NCBI GenBank assembly: GCA_963693085.1
Contig: OY856410.1
Span: forward strand, 561,213,906 to 561,277,905
Source: Alisma plantago-aquatica
Taxonomy: Eukaryota; Streptophyta; Magnoliopsida; Alismatales; Alismataceae
DNA length: 64,000 nucleotides
Direction of reading: 5' to 3'
Shown: positions 1-12,600 of the stretch, one piece after another
How the letters are laid out: each line of letters starts with the position of its first letter
Position numbering within the stretch: position 1 is the stretch's first letter
Notes under the pieces: generated by a model
Told to the model about the DNA's origin: nothing
Databases searched by the model: none
What the model saw: only the letters and a program-made list of their open reading frames with translations
Translations under genes and position numbers: made by a program

Positions 1-60
1 AGCATGCTTATATTTGAGTAGTACTAGGATGGATGACCAATCAGAAAGTTGATCCCTTCT
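1..60 (+). other. 5S rRNA-derived segment in Cassandra LTR
   Basis: Resembles the second half of plant 5S rRNA, including the internal promoter C box (GTAGTACTAGGATGGATGAC, one base off the usual GGGTGAC). It is partial, decayed downstream and lies inside an LTR, so it is a retroelement component and not a 5S gene. In Cassandra it may still be read by RNA polymerase III (family knowledge). Confidence 0.75.
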
Positions 61-170
61 TGTGTGTGAGTGAAGATCAATCATGCAGTTAAAGAAAGTG
101 GTGGTATGTTGGACCATTTATCATTCCTAAAACTCTATTAGAGCCTTAGGCAGTGGGCACATACATTACA
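1..170 (+). repeat. Cassandra 5' LTR (3' part only)
   Basis: The last 170 bp of the LTR, matching 9456-9626. It opens inside the 5S-like segment, with the C-box-like AGTAGTACTAGGATGGATGA at 17-36, and ends ATTACA at 165-170. The first part of the LTR is off the window. Confidence 0.8.
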
Positions 171-171
171 A

Positions 172-186
172 ATGACATCCGAGTCA
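172..186 (+). promoter_or_regulatory. Degenerate primer binding site of Cassandra
   Basis: ATGACATCCGAGTC, one base after the LTR end, resembles the initiator-Met tRNA primer site TGGTATCAGAGC with several changes. It is called mainly from position. Confidence 0.35.
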
Positions 187-280
187 AAACTCCTCCACTA
201 TTTGGGTCCACATAGGCATGTGGCATGCTAGTCTTGAGTTGTGTAAGTGAGGCATATTAGAAAGGCATGTTCGTGGTGAT

Positions 281-285
281 GTAGC
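281..285. repeat. Target site duplication GTAGC (left) of copia-1
   Basis: GTAGC directly before the element. The identical GTAGC is at 9209-9213 directly after it. This fixes the element boundaries exactly. Confidence 0.9.
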
Positions 286-2425
286 TGTTGGGTTTTAGGT
301 GAAGGAGAAGGAAGCGGAAATAAAAAGTTTCTCTCACCACAAAACCATAACCACAGATCGCATCAATGACAATGAAATAGGAAGGATGGTTTTAGTGAGA
401 TATACTTGGTCCTGAGGCTTGCTCAGTGACAATACCTTACAACTAGTGCAGTCTTCAACCACCTAGTCTTCGATGGCATCTGTGCAGCTCTTGTTGTTGA
501 CCCAGACTACGATTGACAGTCGATCTCCTGAGTAGCATAAGTCTCCCGCCTCTACAGATAGTCCACACAGACCACCAGGATCTCTAGTCGTCCTATCCCA
601 CAGGACACTAGAAGTAGTCATCCCCTTCTATTGGCGTACAAGTCACTGACACACTCTCCTTAAATTAGTTACTGTCCTACAGTTGTCTTTCCCTTGTTGT
701 TCCTCCCTGGATGGGTAGAACTTGCTTGGGCTCTCTCAATTACCACAACCAGAGAGGACAAAAACTTTGTAGAGCAATTTATGTTCTGAGTTGTTCTATC
801 TAAGAAGCCCCCAGGTACCCTCTACATATAGGAGGGGTCAGGTTCAGGATTCTCAACCCTGAGCAATGTGGGACTAAAGAGGGAGTAGAAGGGTCCAGAA
901 TTTCCATGAATTGATTGCACTACGGCAACTGAATCGGTCATTTCATAAATGAACCAGTCGGTTGGGAGTGTGAGTCGGTCAGTTCACTTAGTGAACCGAT
1001 CGGTTCACTTCCCAGACTTGCCTCCAATTGACTTTCCATGTTTGTTTCTAATTAATGGAAAGATTAATTCTTGTCCCAATCAAATTGTACAAGTAAAACA
1101 AAAATCTTTTCACACAAATCAAGACAACCCAACATTTTTTGTTTGGACACATGAACCGATCAGTTCACCAGAGTGAACTGGTCATCTCACGGGCCATGAG
1201 CTGATCGGTTCACCTAGTGAACTGGTCAGTTGGTGGTCCAAATTGTGCAAAACACAGTCAATGCAGTTCTCAATCAATCTGACACTCAAATCAGTTGGTT
1301 CAACACTTGAACTTGATGATTCTGAGTCAAATCAATTGATTGAATGTTTGATTGAGTACCTAAACACCTTTAGTAATCAATCCAAACATCATTCATAGAT
1401 AAACTCCTCTTCCAGGTTAATCCTTTATGTGTGACCCTATAGGTCCCATTTCACGTTGGAAGTGAATCTCCATAACTAGCTTATGACTTCACAAGCAAAG
1501 ACTTGTGCCTAGTCACACATCAGTGCTACCTAAGTGAAAAGGAAAGTTGGAGAACATCTTTCAATCCTACAGTCTGTGGTTAGTGTTCTAGTGAATGTAT
1601 AATTCCTATGTCTCTGATATCTTGAATGAACTCAACGCATGGAACTGTCATCCTTTCAACGTTCATTCATGTTCTTTGATCCAAAATAGACTATATGATA
1701 TATGTGTACCATCAATATCACATATTAACTCACACATGAATGTGCATGCCTTTCTCAGTCTCGCTTATCATGTGGCCATGGACATCATACTCCCTTAGGA
1801 GGGACAAAACCCATATCTATCACTCACAGTCAAAACCCCATGTGTCAAAGTCACCCAACCATAACCTTTATAACAATCCATATTTCAGGACTGTGTTTGA
1901 GGATGTCAAAGTATACCCAACGACATGTGATGAGTGCAGTGATTTCAGGTCTAAGAATCACAATCACCACCATCACTGTGAGAGCTAACTATGACTACCA
2001 TGTCATGGTTCCATGTGTCACTCTCACAGTGGGTCTGTCTGATATACTATTATCTAACATGTATATGTGTGCTAGGTTTGATATCACATATCATGACTAA
2101 TGAGATTATGTCATCAACCAACACACACTCTAATCTTGTTGTGTCATTGTTGTCTATCAACCTTCCATAATGACATCTGATTAGGGACAAAACAAGAATG
2201 TACAAACTCTTAACATCTGTATGATCTCACTCTTCACGTCCTCAACCTAAAGATGTACGTCATTGAGTACTATCATTCTCTAGACATTCATTTTGTTCTA
2301 TCATTATCTCATAACTGATTGAACCAAAATAAATTGGAAGCTTGCCTTTGATATTTATCAAATCAACCATAATGTATACCAATCCAATCATCATATGATT
2401 GGCTCTAAGGGCATACATACCAACA
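286..2425 (-). repeat. 3' LTR of copia-1
   Basis: About 2140 bp. On the sense strand it begins TGTTGGTATGTATGCC and ends ACCCAACA. It matches 7092-9208 along its length with point changes and small indels. It contains a rigid array of GAACCGATCGGTTC-type palindromes at 930-1010 and 1150-1235. A TATA-like CTACATATAG lies near 822-831. Confidence 0.9.
930..1235. repeat. Palindrome array in copia-1 3' LTR
   Basis: Several inverted-repeat units built from GAACCGATCGGTTC variants. The clearest is TGAACCGATCGGTTCA at 992-1007, a perfect 16-bp palindrome. A second cluster at 1150-1235 alternates GAACCGATCAGTTC, GTGAACTGGTCA and CTGATCGGTTCACC, so neighbouring units also pair across CTAGTG spacers. 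The ORF at 949-1176 overlaps the array and is not a gene. Confidence 0.8.
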
Positions 2426-2440
2426 GACTCCCACTTGCAC
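2426..2440 (-). promoter_or_regulatory. Polypurine tract of copia-1
   Basis: GTGCAAGTGGGAGTC on the minus strand, directly before the 3' LTR. The identical sequence precedes the 3' LTR of copia-3 at 41355-41369. It is the presumed plus-strand primer. Confidence 0.75.
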
Positions 2441-4858
2441 TACAAGCCAATCACCTTTGAATCATATTCTTAGTGGTCTCCAAACATGTCCCACATGTTT
2501 CTACTGCTCTAGTGCTAACGTAGTGAGTTAGCAACACTTTGCTTTAGTTGGTATATTGCATGTTTCACATCCCTTTGTTGTACGAAATATAGTATGAGAT
2601 GGAGTTGTCGTAATATGTGATTTGATATTCCTTGCCTAACACTTAGCTCCATTGTTTGACTTAGTATTCCTACTTGTCATCAATGGTTGGAATATCTATA
2701 GGTTCATCTCTATGAACTTCTAGATCCATATAGTATCCTATGCTATTCATAACACAAGGATACTCAACATACCCTTTTAGAATTAAACAAAATTTAAATT
2801 GGAATGTTTACATTTAACGACTCATATTCACTTTTATATTTTATATTTTGCAATCATTTTTTGTCATTTCAGAAGCTTGCATCAGTGTAACTCTTTACAC
2901 CCAACTCTTTGTTATATTACCATAGAACTAGTACTTCATAAGTACCAAATAAGTTCTTCATGGTATTCCAGTGACCCTCACTAGAAGTAGACAGACATCC
3001 ACTCATCACACGAGTTAATAGGATGAACATATCATATTGTCATGTCCAATACATATATGATGATGAATGCATGTTTTCTTATCATGACTAATACATACAA
3101 AATAATGGGATGATTACATACATGATAGATCCATATCTAACTATGTGTTCCTATTCTTTGTAATAATTTGGGATACTTGGCATCTGAGATACTAACTCCA
3201 TGTAACATGGACAAGTTTTCTCCCACTAAATTTGTGCATACTGAACCCTTCAGTACAAATTACCAATGTATGCTCTCTCTTTACCAAGTCAAGAGGTTTT
3301 CGAGAACTATCTCTATAGATCTGTATTCTTATCACGTAGGACATTTCTCTTTCTTCCCTTAAAGAAGTTGTTTCCACATTAGTTTCCATTGTAGAACATT
3401 TCATTCCTCGTCATCATGTGGAATGTGAATACACTCCCACTAAATATTTGTAATCACAGATCCCTTCTTTATTTTGATATATCAATCAAACCTTTTGACT
3501 ATATAATCAAAGTAAAGACTTCAGTTTCAAGTTTCTTGCACTCAATCAATCACATTGATCAATCTCTTGTAACTTATAGACTGCATTTGTAATATTGGAT
3601 TCATAAAACCCTTTAGGTTGTGTTACATACACAATCTTATGTTATTCCTGCTAGGAATGCAATTTTAATATCCATATGCCAAATTTCATAGTCTTTCAAG
3701 TTCCAACATCAAGCATGATCCTTTCTCTAAATGTCATCCATGTCAGTTTTAACTCTTAAGACCCAATTTCACTTATGGGTTTTATCCCAATCAAGTGCTA
3801 CCATAAGGTCATATCTTAATTGGTTCACATGGAAGTCATTTTGGATCTTAATCCTCAAGCCATGACTCAAAATCTGGTCCCTCAACATCATCTAGATCAT
3901 TGGCTCATTACATGACCAATTCATCACCTAGATATATGAGGTGTATCTATTACATAAGGAATTTGAGAACCCACAACACTTGTGATTCTTAATCTCATTT
4001 ATTTAGTGTTAAGCATGTTCTTTTTGAAGAATTCTAGAAGGTTAATTATTTGATGATCATGCTCTAACTCTTTAGAGTATGATTCCTTCTTTGATTTAGA
4101 CATCACTATGCCTTAATCATGAGTTCTCTATGATACATTATCATAATTACTCACAAGGTCCTCAAAAATTTGGTTTAAGTATCCCATTCATTGATCTCAT
4201 CAAAGAATTAATACTTTTACCAAGTTGGTACTTCATTTATGATATTCTTGAACACTTTAAGATATTCATATTTGTATTTCAATAAACACCATGTGAAGCA
4301 TTAGAATTTATAACTATAGGCATGTATATACATCAATATGTATTATACCTAATAGAATAGTCATTCTCCCGCTACATCTAGTGAAGATTGACTTTTCATC
4401 ATGCCCAAGACATTCATATCTCTTAATGATTCACAACTAAAAGAATATGGCCTATCCATCAACATGGAGCTAGAATGAATTTCTCATGATAATGCTAATT
4501 AATTGTTTGAGTCATCAATAACTTTTAGGTATCACAAGATAAATAAGGAATTGCCAAAAAAGATCATATCTTTGAAATTGAAACATCAACTTTATTAATA
4601 GAAAACCTTGTCATTTTAAGATGCAAAAATAAAGTTTTTCTATTTATTGGCAAAATGAAATAGTAGTTCATAACTCTATTACATGCCCTTTGGGCTGAAA
4701 TAAACTGACCTATCCATGGAAGCAACACTTGCTCCAATGATGAGTGCTCCTTCTTGGTCCTTTCATAAAGCCCATCGGTTCTTTTCAGATCCTGTAGATC
4801 ATTTATGTCAGATCCATATCTTGGTATCATATACCTTAGATAAAGAAGTGTTTCAAGT
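2432..4858 (-). pseudogene. Copia-1 pol remnant (protease, integrase, RT, RNase H)
   Basis: Heavily decayed pol read right to left. It is recognised by colinearity with copia-3. 4858-4564 keeps a protease-like tract (VIEL, VPAI and SKD echoes of copia-3). About 4060-3960 matches the linker after integrase. About 3960-3700 holds the start of RT, with a KTDMDD-like echo of KTDMDGNV. 3404-3192 keeps IQIYRDSSRK and CTEGFSMHKFSGRK, matching IKIYRDRSRR and VLKRFSMENSKRG of copia-3 RT. The RNase H end, 3190-2432, is barely recognisable. There are many stops and frameshifts and no intact catalytic motif, so it cannot make a working polyprotein. Confidence 0.75.
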
Positions 4859-5664
4859 TTATTTCAAGATACCTAAGGTGGAGATTTCCATCTCCTCCTC
4901 CTTCTTCTTTTGTTCATCCAGATAGAGAGGGCAATTTCTCCTCCAATGTCCTGGATCTTGACAATGGTGACATTTGACTCCCTTGTTCATCCCTCCTTTG
5001 GCCTTGAGAGGTAAAGATGACTTGGGTTGCTGGCTAGCATCAGAACACTTCTTTGCATTGTCGTTGCCCTTACCTTTAGACTTACCCTTCTTTCTGTTGA
5101 TCAACATCACAAATTTGGGTTTATCTTTATTAATATGTGCCTCGACTATCCTCAACATTCCCAACAACTCTGTCAATAGATTGTCAAATTTATTCATGTT
5201 GTAGTTCATCACAAACTGACTATATGATTCTGGCAACAATTATAGTATCACATCAGTAGCCAACTCTTGGCTCAGAGGGAATCCCAGTCTTGTCAAATTC
5301 TCTACATACCCAATCACATTGAGTGTGTGAGGACCTACTGGATCTCCTTCTTTCATGACATACTGGGATAGTACTTTGGAGACATCATATGTCTCATGTT
5401 GTCTCTACAACTCATAGTTTAGAGAACACAACATCAAGCACTCCACATCATTGGCATCCTCAGTATGCTTCCAATAAGCATCCCTTTCAGCCTTTGGTGT
5501 GGTGGGGCGAGTTCATATGGTTTTGGTGTATTTAGGACATAAAGCTTTCACTCTTGAGTGAGAACATTTGTCAACATCCTAAACCAGTCATGGAAACTAT
5601 TCCCATTTAGTTTGTCCTACTCAAGGATCGATCGCAATGAAAAGTGATTATTGTTGACAGCCAT
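4859..5664 (-). pseudogene. Copia-1 gag remnant with CCHC zinc knuckle
   Basis: Nucleocapsid/capsid gene of copia-1. The likely start is the ATG at 5664-5662, opening MAVNNNHFSLRSILE, followed by an in-frame TAG and then FHDWFRMLTNVL, typical of copia gag N-termini. The last 126 codons (5239-4859) are still open and carry a basic KKGKSKGKG stretch and the CCHC knuckle CHHCQDPGHWRRNC with all four ligands. The open part is in a different frame from the start, so at least one frameshift lies between. Gag packages the element RNA into cytoplasmic particles (family knowledge). Confidence 0.8.
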
Positions 5665-7077
5665 TTGTTATACAAAAGGAAATATGTAATTTTAGTCCAA
5701 AATTCTTTTGACTTAATTTGATTGATTTGAAAATTTTGACGATATAATTAGGCCTTTAATTAATTATCGCTCCTACTATTTTGTTCAAATTGATAGCCCT
5801 CACTATCAATTCGGAAGATTGCAACATACAACCTTCTAGTGAGCAAGATCCTTATTTCCTCTTAGCCATGGACTAGTTGGGGCTGTCACCCACAATTAGA
5901 ATCTTTCAGGTAGGCAACCTTTTCCAATTGCATCATAGGAAATTCTTGATAGATGGCATGCACAACTCCTTGCCATGTTCATCTCTATGCCTCAAGGTGC
6001 TTGATATGATCAAGGTCACCTTGTTAAGTCTGACCCAAATGCCAACACGATGAATATGCACCCTGCTGGGATAGACCCACCTATTCACCATCACACTTCC
6101 ATGAGATAGGCAGTGCACCATGCTAGGGTGTGCCCACACTTGGTCGATCAAGCTTTTCATGTGTGCTTCTTTTGGAAGGCATCTTAAACATAATGTTTAG
6201 TTGAGGGGTTTTAATATGCTCATATATGCATATAAGTATCCAATCACTACATATATAGTACGTATCATATACATGCTATATCCCACAATGAAAACATGCA
6301 ATAATGATAAAGAGATGATTATGGCCATCCTATTGTAATTACTTGAGCCATAAGGAATTACGATCATCTAGGTGTACATCACATGTAACCTGTTGTTGAT
6401 GAAGATCATGTGCTTAGGCCATTCCTAATTTGATTAGCTCGTCACATGAATGATAGGCTCGCCATCTGGCCAGTCCGTTAGTTGTCTCCAACTGATCATC
6501 TGGCTCCTCCAGATGGTTGGTTTGTCAGGTTGTTTGCCCCTTGCCAGGCCTCCAGCTGCACCATCAGTCGGTCGTCTCAATCCACTAGCCAATTGGTTGG
6601 CACCTCTAGCCGAACGTCTCGCACCTCCAACCGATTGTCTGGGCACCCACCAATCTTCGAAGTAACAGGAAATAATACTATCCTACTTTTACATAAACTT
6701 TGGGAAACCCCGAGTTACATTCAGGGGGAGTAAAGGTAGAAGAGAAGGCTCCAGTTATCTCGAGTTACATCAGGAAAAGAAGAAGAGGGATCAGTGTGTA
6801 GACCGAGAAGAAACAACCACAACCAACTAAGCACACACATAGGGGTTTATAGGCCATAACCATGCTACACATCCACCATCAAAACCATTTTGAGCAACAC
6901 ATATCGATTGAATATATATATCATATCCTATATGTTTATATTTAGTTTGGGATCATGTGGTATTAATTAGATATTCACATTTATCCAGTTAAATATTCAC
7001 ATTGTATGCAATAAATAAAAGGTGGTAAAACCCAAAACCGATCATATCAATTATCCTAAAACACAATATGTTGACGT
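5665..7077 (-). other. Copia-1 untranslated leader
   Basis: About 1.4 kb between primer site and gag, matching the copia-3 leader (36590-37955). No coding region. At 6445-6650 there is a cluster of GATCGGTTGG / CCAACTGATC inverted motifs related to those in the LTR. The overlapping ORFs at 6434-6733 on both strands are by-products of this cluster. Confidence 0.65.
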
Positions 7078-7090
7078 GGCTCTAATACCA
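7078..7090 (-). promoter_or_regulatory. Primer binding site of copia-1
   Basis: On the minus strand TGGTATTAGAGCC follows the 5' LTR by one base. It matches the 3' end complement of initiator-Met tRNA with one change, and corresponds to TGGTATCAGAGCC in copia-3. Confidence 0.8.
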
Positions 7091-7091
7091 C

Positions 7092-9208
7092 TGTTGGGTT
7101 TTAGGTGAGGGAGAAGGAAGCGGAAACAAAAATTTTCTCTCACCACAAAACCATAACCACGAATCACATAAATGACTATGAAATAGGAAGGATGGTTTTA
7201 GTGAGATATACTTGGTCCTGAGGCTTACTCAGTGACAATACCTCATGGCTAGTGTGGTCTTCAACCACCTAGTCTTCGACGACATCTGTGCAGCTCCTAG
7301 TCCTGACCCGGACTGTGGTCGACAGTCATCCTCTTGAGTGGAAAAAGTCTCCCACCTCTATAGATAGTACACATGGACCACCGAGAACTCTAGTCATCCT
7401 ATCCCACAGGACACTAGAAGGAGTCATCCCCTTCTATCAGTGTACTAGTCACCACACACTCTCCCACAAATAGTTTATGTCCTTCATTTGCCGTTCCCTC
7501 ACTGTTCCTCCCTGGACGGGTAGAACTTGCTTGGGCTCTCACGGTTGCCACAATCAGAGAGGACAACAAATTTGTAGAGCAACTAATGTTCTGAGTTGTG
7601 CTATCTGAGAAGCCCCTAGTACCCCTCCATATATAGGAGGGGTCAGGGTCAAGGTTCTCAGCCCTAGGAAATGTGAGACTAAAGTGGGAGTAGAAGGGTC
7701 CGGAATTTCCATGAACTTTTTTTACGGTGGTAGCAGAACCGATCGGTTGGGAGTGTGAGATGGATGATTTACTTAGTGAACCGATCAGTTTGCTTCCTAG
7801 ACTTTCCTCCAATTGACTTTCCTTGTTTGTTTCTAATTAATACAAAGATTAATTCTTGTCCCATTCGAATTGTATAAGTAAAATGAAAATCTTTTCTCAC
7901 AAATCGGGACAACCCAAAACTGCTCGTATGGACACATGAACCAATCGGTTCACTGGAGTGAACCGGTCATCTCACTGGCCATGAGACGATCAGTTCACCT
8001 AGTGAACTGGTCAGTTGGTGGTCCAGATTGTGCAGAACATAGTCAATGCAGTTCTCAATCAATCCGACACTCAAATCAGTTGGTTCAACACTTGAACTTG
8101 ATGATTCTGAGTCAAGTCAATTGATTGAATGTTTTATTGAGTAACTAAACACCTTTAGTAATCAATCCAAACAGCAGTCATTGATAAACTCCTCTTCCAG
8201 ATTAATCTTTTGTGTGTGAACCTATAGGTCCCATTTCACATTGGCAGTGAATGTCCATAACTAGCTTATGACATCACAAGCAAAGAGCAATGCATAGCCA
8301 CACATCAATGCTACCCAAGTGAAAAGGAAAGTTGGAGAACAACTTTCAATCCTTCAGTCTGTGATTGGTGTTCCAGTGAATGTATATTTCCTTTGTCTTT
8401 GATATCCTGAATGAACTCAAGGCATGGAAGTATCATCCTTTCAAAGTTCATACATGTTTCTTGATCCAAAGCAGACTGTCTGAGATATGTGTGCCATCAA
8501 TATCACATATTGACTCACATATGCATGTGCATGCCTTTCTCAGTCTCGCTTATGAAGTTGCCATGGACATCATACTCCCTTAGGAGGGACAAATACCATA
8601 TCTATCACTCGCAGTCAAAACCCCATGTGTCAAAGTCACCCAACCATCACCTTTATAACAATCCATATTTTAGGATTGTGTATGATGATTTCAAAGTGTA
8701 CCCAATGACATGTGATGAGTGCAGTGATTTTAGGTATAAGAATCACAATCACCACCATCACTGTGAGAGCTGACTATGACTACCATGTCATGGTTCCATG
8801 TGTCACTCTCATGGTGGGTCTGTCTGATACACTGTTCTCTAACATGTATTTGTGTGCTTGGTTTGATATCACATATCATGACTAATGAAACTCTGTCATC
8901 AACCAACACACACTCTAGTCTTATTGTGTCATTGTTGTCTATCAACCTTCCACAATGACATACGACTAGGGACAAAACAAGAATATACAACTCTTAACAT
9001 TTGTATGATCTCACTCTTCAGGTCCTCAACCTGAAGACATACATCATTGAGTATTGTCATTCTCTAGACATTCATTCTATTCTGTCATTATCTCATAACT
9101 GATGAACCAGACTAAATTGGAAGCTTTCCTTTGATATTTATCAAATCAATCATAATGTATCCCAATCCAATCATCATATGATTGGCTCTCAAGGCATACA
9201 TACCAATA
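7092..9208 (-). repeat. 5' LTR of copia-1
   Basis: About 2117 bp, paired with 286-2425. Its outer end has TGTTGG changed to TATTGG, losing the terminal TG. TATA-like CCATATATAG at 7627-7636 (minus strand CTATATATGG) probably marks the promoter. Palindrome clusters lie at 7736-7800 and 7935-8016. Confidence 0.9.
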
Positions 9209-9213
9209 GTAGC
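9209..9213. repeat. Target site duplication GTAGC (right) of copia-1
   Basis: Identical to 281-285. Cassandra internal sequence resumes here. Confidence 0.9.
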
Positions 9214-9335
9214 CACCCTTGTGCTGATAGCCTTGATCTGGAGTTGGGTTTCCATGAGCTATTTTGGGTCTACACTAAAATGGGAAAACATTATGTTGCC
9301 ATATAATTAAGCCTTGACAAGGACACCAATGGTCT

Positions 9336-9348
9336 AAATGGGGGAGAT
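9336..9348 (+). promoter_or_regulatory. Polypurine tract of Cassandra
   Basis: AAATGGGGGAGAT-type tract ending directly at the 3' LTR, which starts TGTAAC. This is the expected plus-strand primer and supports plus orientation. Confidence 0.7.
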
Positions 9349-9626
9349 TGTAACCTCCCAAGATTTGAGGCCTTGGATTAAAGAATAGTTGAACTACCTA
9401 TATCACCAAGGTGCACCTTTTTTTCCGAGAACCCATCACTAAGAACTCAAAAGTTATGTATGTTGATATTAGAGTTGCATTAGGATGGGTGACCACTCAC
9501 GAAATTGATCCCTGGATGTGCGTGAGTGAGGAGAAATCACATAGTTAAGGACAGTGGTGGTCCGTGGGGCCAATCGTCAATCTTAAAACTCTACTAGAGC
9601 CTTAGGTAGTGGGCTCGGGCATTATA
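9349..9626 (+). repeat. Cassandra 3' LTR with 5S-like core
   Basis: 278 bp, beginning TGTAACCTCCC and ending GGCATTATA (usual terminal CA mutated). About 9409-9510 follows plant 5S rRNA in order: CACC-rich start, CCCATCA, AGAACTC, AGTTA (A-box region) and TTAGGATGGGTGACC (C box). The copy is diverged, so no functional 5S RNA is expected. Confidence 0.85.
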
Positions 9627-12600
9627 GATGAAATTGAAAACACTTCTTCAAAAATAGTGTTGATGCATAAACCTAAGGTGGTTTCTGTCATCAAGCCTTC
9701 AATTTTTGGTTCTAAGGAAATTATCATGATTATACATTTGAGGTTTCAAATGATCCCACATGAGTTATGCCTGAGAATTCTTAGGCAGTATATCGGCCAG
9801 AGGATTCTCAGGAGGTATATGATTTTTATGGCAAGAAGACTTGTACTATGGAAGTACTTGAGACTCAACATTAGTACATCCATTATCGATTGAATGTTAT
9901 TTTCCTTATAGTAATATAAACCCACCCTAACCCTACTATGAAATTTTTCTATGAAAACATAATTATAGAATCAGTGGTAGCATGTCTGGTGCATCAGTTG
10001 TTGTGGGAGACCTTAACACTATGCAAAACCCTATAAAAAAGAAAGGAGGGAAATCTTTCATACATTCAGGATCCAATATATTTAATGAAGTCTTGATAGA
10101 ATTTGTGCTTCTAAATCTTGGGTATTCTGGATCTATATTCACTTACAAATAAGGATTGTTGCTTCAAAGACTCAACGTATTTCTTTCCAATGTCAACTAG
10201 AGCCAAAATATTGAAATTATGTCAGTACAACATTTTCCTTTTATTAGTTCTGACCACAACCCAATTTTACTGAGTGGAAAGAAGAATAAATATCAAGTTT
10301 TACTCTTTAATACTAAAGTGATCTGGAGCTTTGTTGAGAAATGTAAAAAGTTTCTAAAGTAGGTTAGGAAACATGAGACATCCTTCTATGAAGATTTATC
10401 CAAGGTAAAGAAAGAACTTGCGATAGGACAAACAATAGACTGAGAAGGCTAAAGCTAAAAAGCAAAGACTCAAAAAAACAAATAGAATACCTACAAATTC
10501 TCATTGAAAACAATTATGATGTGAACTTTGACACAAATGTATCAAAAGAAAAAATGAGTGTGAGGCTGAACTCGCCAAGGAAGAAGACGGATGGAACAAA
10601 AGAAGTCACCTAAATTGAATTAGAAACAATGATAATGATTCAAATTATTTTAACTCTTACATTAAATGTAGAAAACTAAGGAACACGATCACCTCCTAGA
10701 AAGGTTCAAAAGGTAATTGGGTTACAAATCCTAATATGTTGATGAATATGGTAAACTGATATTTCAAAGAAACTTTCAACGAGACAAGATTACCAACTCA
10801 AACTTATATGGGTAAGACGACATGCTTATTCATGCCTCTTTCTCAATATCACCACAACATCACAACTCAACTTCTAGGACATGAAGTTACTCAGTTATGA
10901 GAAAAATAGAAAGATATGAAGCATGAAGCCTAGATCGAAATGATGTCAACTCTTTGATTGATATTGGAACACTATCTGCAACTCAATGATATATTTGATT
11001 ACATGTGCACTACTAGGTTACTTTCTCAAACCTGAACTTTGCATCAGTAATTTCCTTAATCCTAAACACTAAAAACCCAATTAAATACGAACAACTACAA
11101 CCTATCTCTCTGAATAACACTATGTTGATGTTGTTCTCTAAAATAATTACTGAAGATTGAATTCCCTCATGTTGGATTGGATTTCTAATTCACAGAGTAG
11201 TTTTTTCCCTAGAAGGAGAATATAAGATAATGTTTCTCATGTCCATGAATTTATACACACCATGTGTCTTCCTGGTGCTCCATCTTATATAGAAATTAGG
11301 GTTGATCAATAGAAAGCATATGCGCACTTGTCATGAAAGTTTATTAGAGACACTATCAATAAAATAGGACTCCCTTCAATTGTCATTGTGTAAGGTGGTC
11401 ATACAGTGTTATATGGAATTAGAATTGATCACAAAATTTCAAAACATTGAGGGGGCTTCGATAAGGCTACCCAGTCCTGGCATATCTTCTTTCCACGTGG
11501 CTTGAGTGCCTAAGTCAATGGATTGCAAAGAAAGTTAGTAACAATACAACAAAAACCCTAATTTCCAGAGGCGGACATGTGGTATCCCATGTTGCCTTTG
11601 TAGAAGATATTATTATCTTCACCATGTAGCCTTTGTAGGAGATATTATTATCTTTTCTAAGATTGATCTATGGCTAAATAATGTCATCATGGACTACATT
11701 AGAGACTTCAAAAATGCATTAAGGCTAAGTATGTATGTTGTAAAAACGACTATCTTCTTCTCTAGAGAGCACTCCACACAATGTCAAAGCTAAAATATGT
11801 CAGGTAGTGGACATTCAAGAGACTAAACACTAAGGTAAATATATGGGTGTGTCAATTATCCATGCTAGAGTCAACCAAGACACATATACTGAGATTGAAA
11901 ATAGACAAAAATTGTATCAATGGTTGATCGTCTAGGAACTTATCTTTGGTAGGGAGAACTTGTTTCATCAGGTATGTGGTATCATATATTCTACCCTACA
12001 GAATCCAAATAAGCTAGTCAGCAAGTAGATTATGCATCAGATTTGACTGCATTACTAGGAAGAATATATGGGTTGGTGCAAAGAAACTTGGCCTAGCATC
12101 CCTAGTGGCTTGGCATCAGGTGACGGTGGTCAATGATGAAGGAAGTTTAAGGGTTATATCTACTTAGGATTGGAACAATGCTATGTTCATGTGTAGTGGT
12201 TGGGAAATCCTAAAATGAAGATGCTTTCTTTGAAGTGATGCAATGGTACATAATACAAATTGCACACTTCAAAAGCAAGACAATGTGCTTCTATTTTGTG
12301 GAGGCCCATCTATAGGCTACTACTTTTCTTAGATCATAGTCTATTAAGTCTCTCTTAGATGGATAATCTATGTCTTTCTAGGATTTCCCACAAGTTACAA
12401 GTTATCATTTTCTTGGGGAAGTTGCCTTGGGTCCAATACATAAGATATAAAAAATCCAAAGGTCTCTATCATTATCAAGCTTGACAGACAATCGGATTTA
12501 TGATTCATAACACAATACCATATGGCAAGGATTTATAGTATCAGTTGGCTCCCACTGCCTACTGGTGAAGAGGAGGAAGATACTTGTGTTGGATGTCAAC

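Larger units (their letters stand above)
286..9208 (-). mobile_element. Copia-1: decayed Ty1/copia retrotransposon inside Cassandra
   Basis: An 8.9-kb minus-strand LTR retrotransposon bounded by GTAGC duplications. In sense order: 5' LTR 9208-7092, primer site 7090-7078, leader, gag remnant 5664-4859, protease/integrase/RT/RNase H remnant 4858-2432, polypurine tract 2440-2426, 3' LTR 2425-286. Its LTRs, primer site and gene order match copia-3 (34354-43602), so the two are diverged members of one family. Every coding domain is broken. A Tork/Angela-like lineage is possible but not secure. Confidence 0.9.
1..9626 (+). mobile_element. Cassandra-type TRIM element, split by copia-1
   Basis: A small non-coding LTR element whose LTRs contain 5S rRNA-like sequence, the hallmark of the Cassandra TRIM family. 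The visible part of the 5' LTR is 1-170. The internal region is only about 250 bp (171-285 and 9214-9348) and has no coding potential. The 3' LTR is 9349-9626 and is preceded by a purine tract. The two LTR copies align from position 1 with 9456 to their ends at 170 and 9626. Copia-1 sits in the internal region. Its left end and any left target duplication lie outside the window. Replication would need proteins from another element (family knowledge). Confidence 0.8.

Noticed and set aside
1..60. 5S rRNA gene
   Set aside because: Only part of a 5S-like sequence, diverged, and located inside an LTR that has a second copy at 9349-9626.
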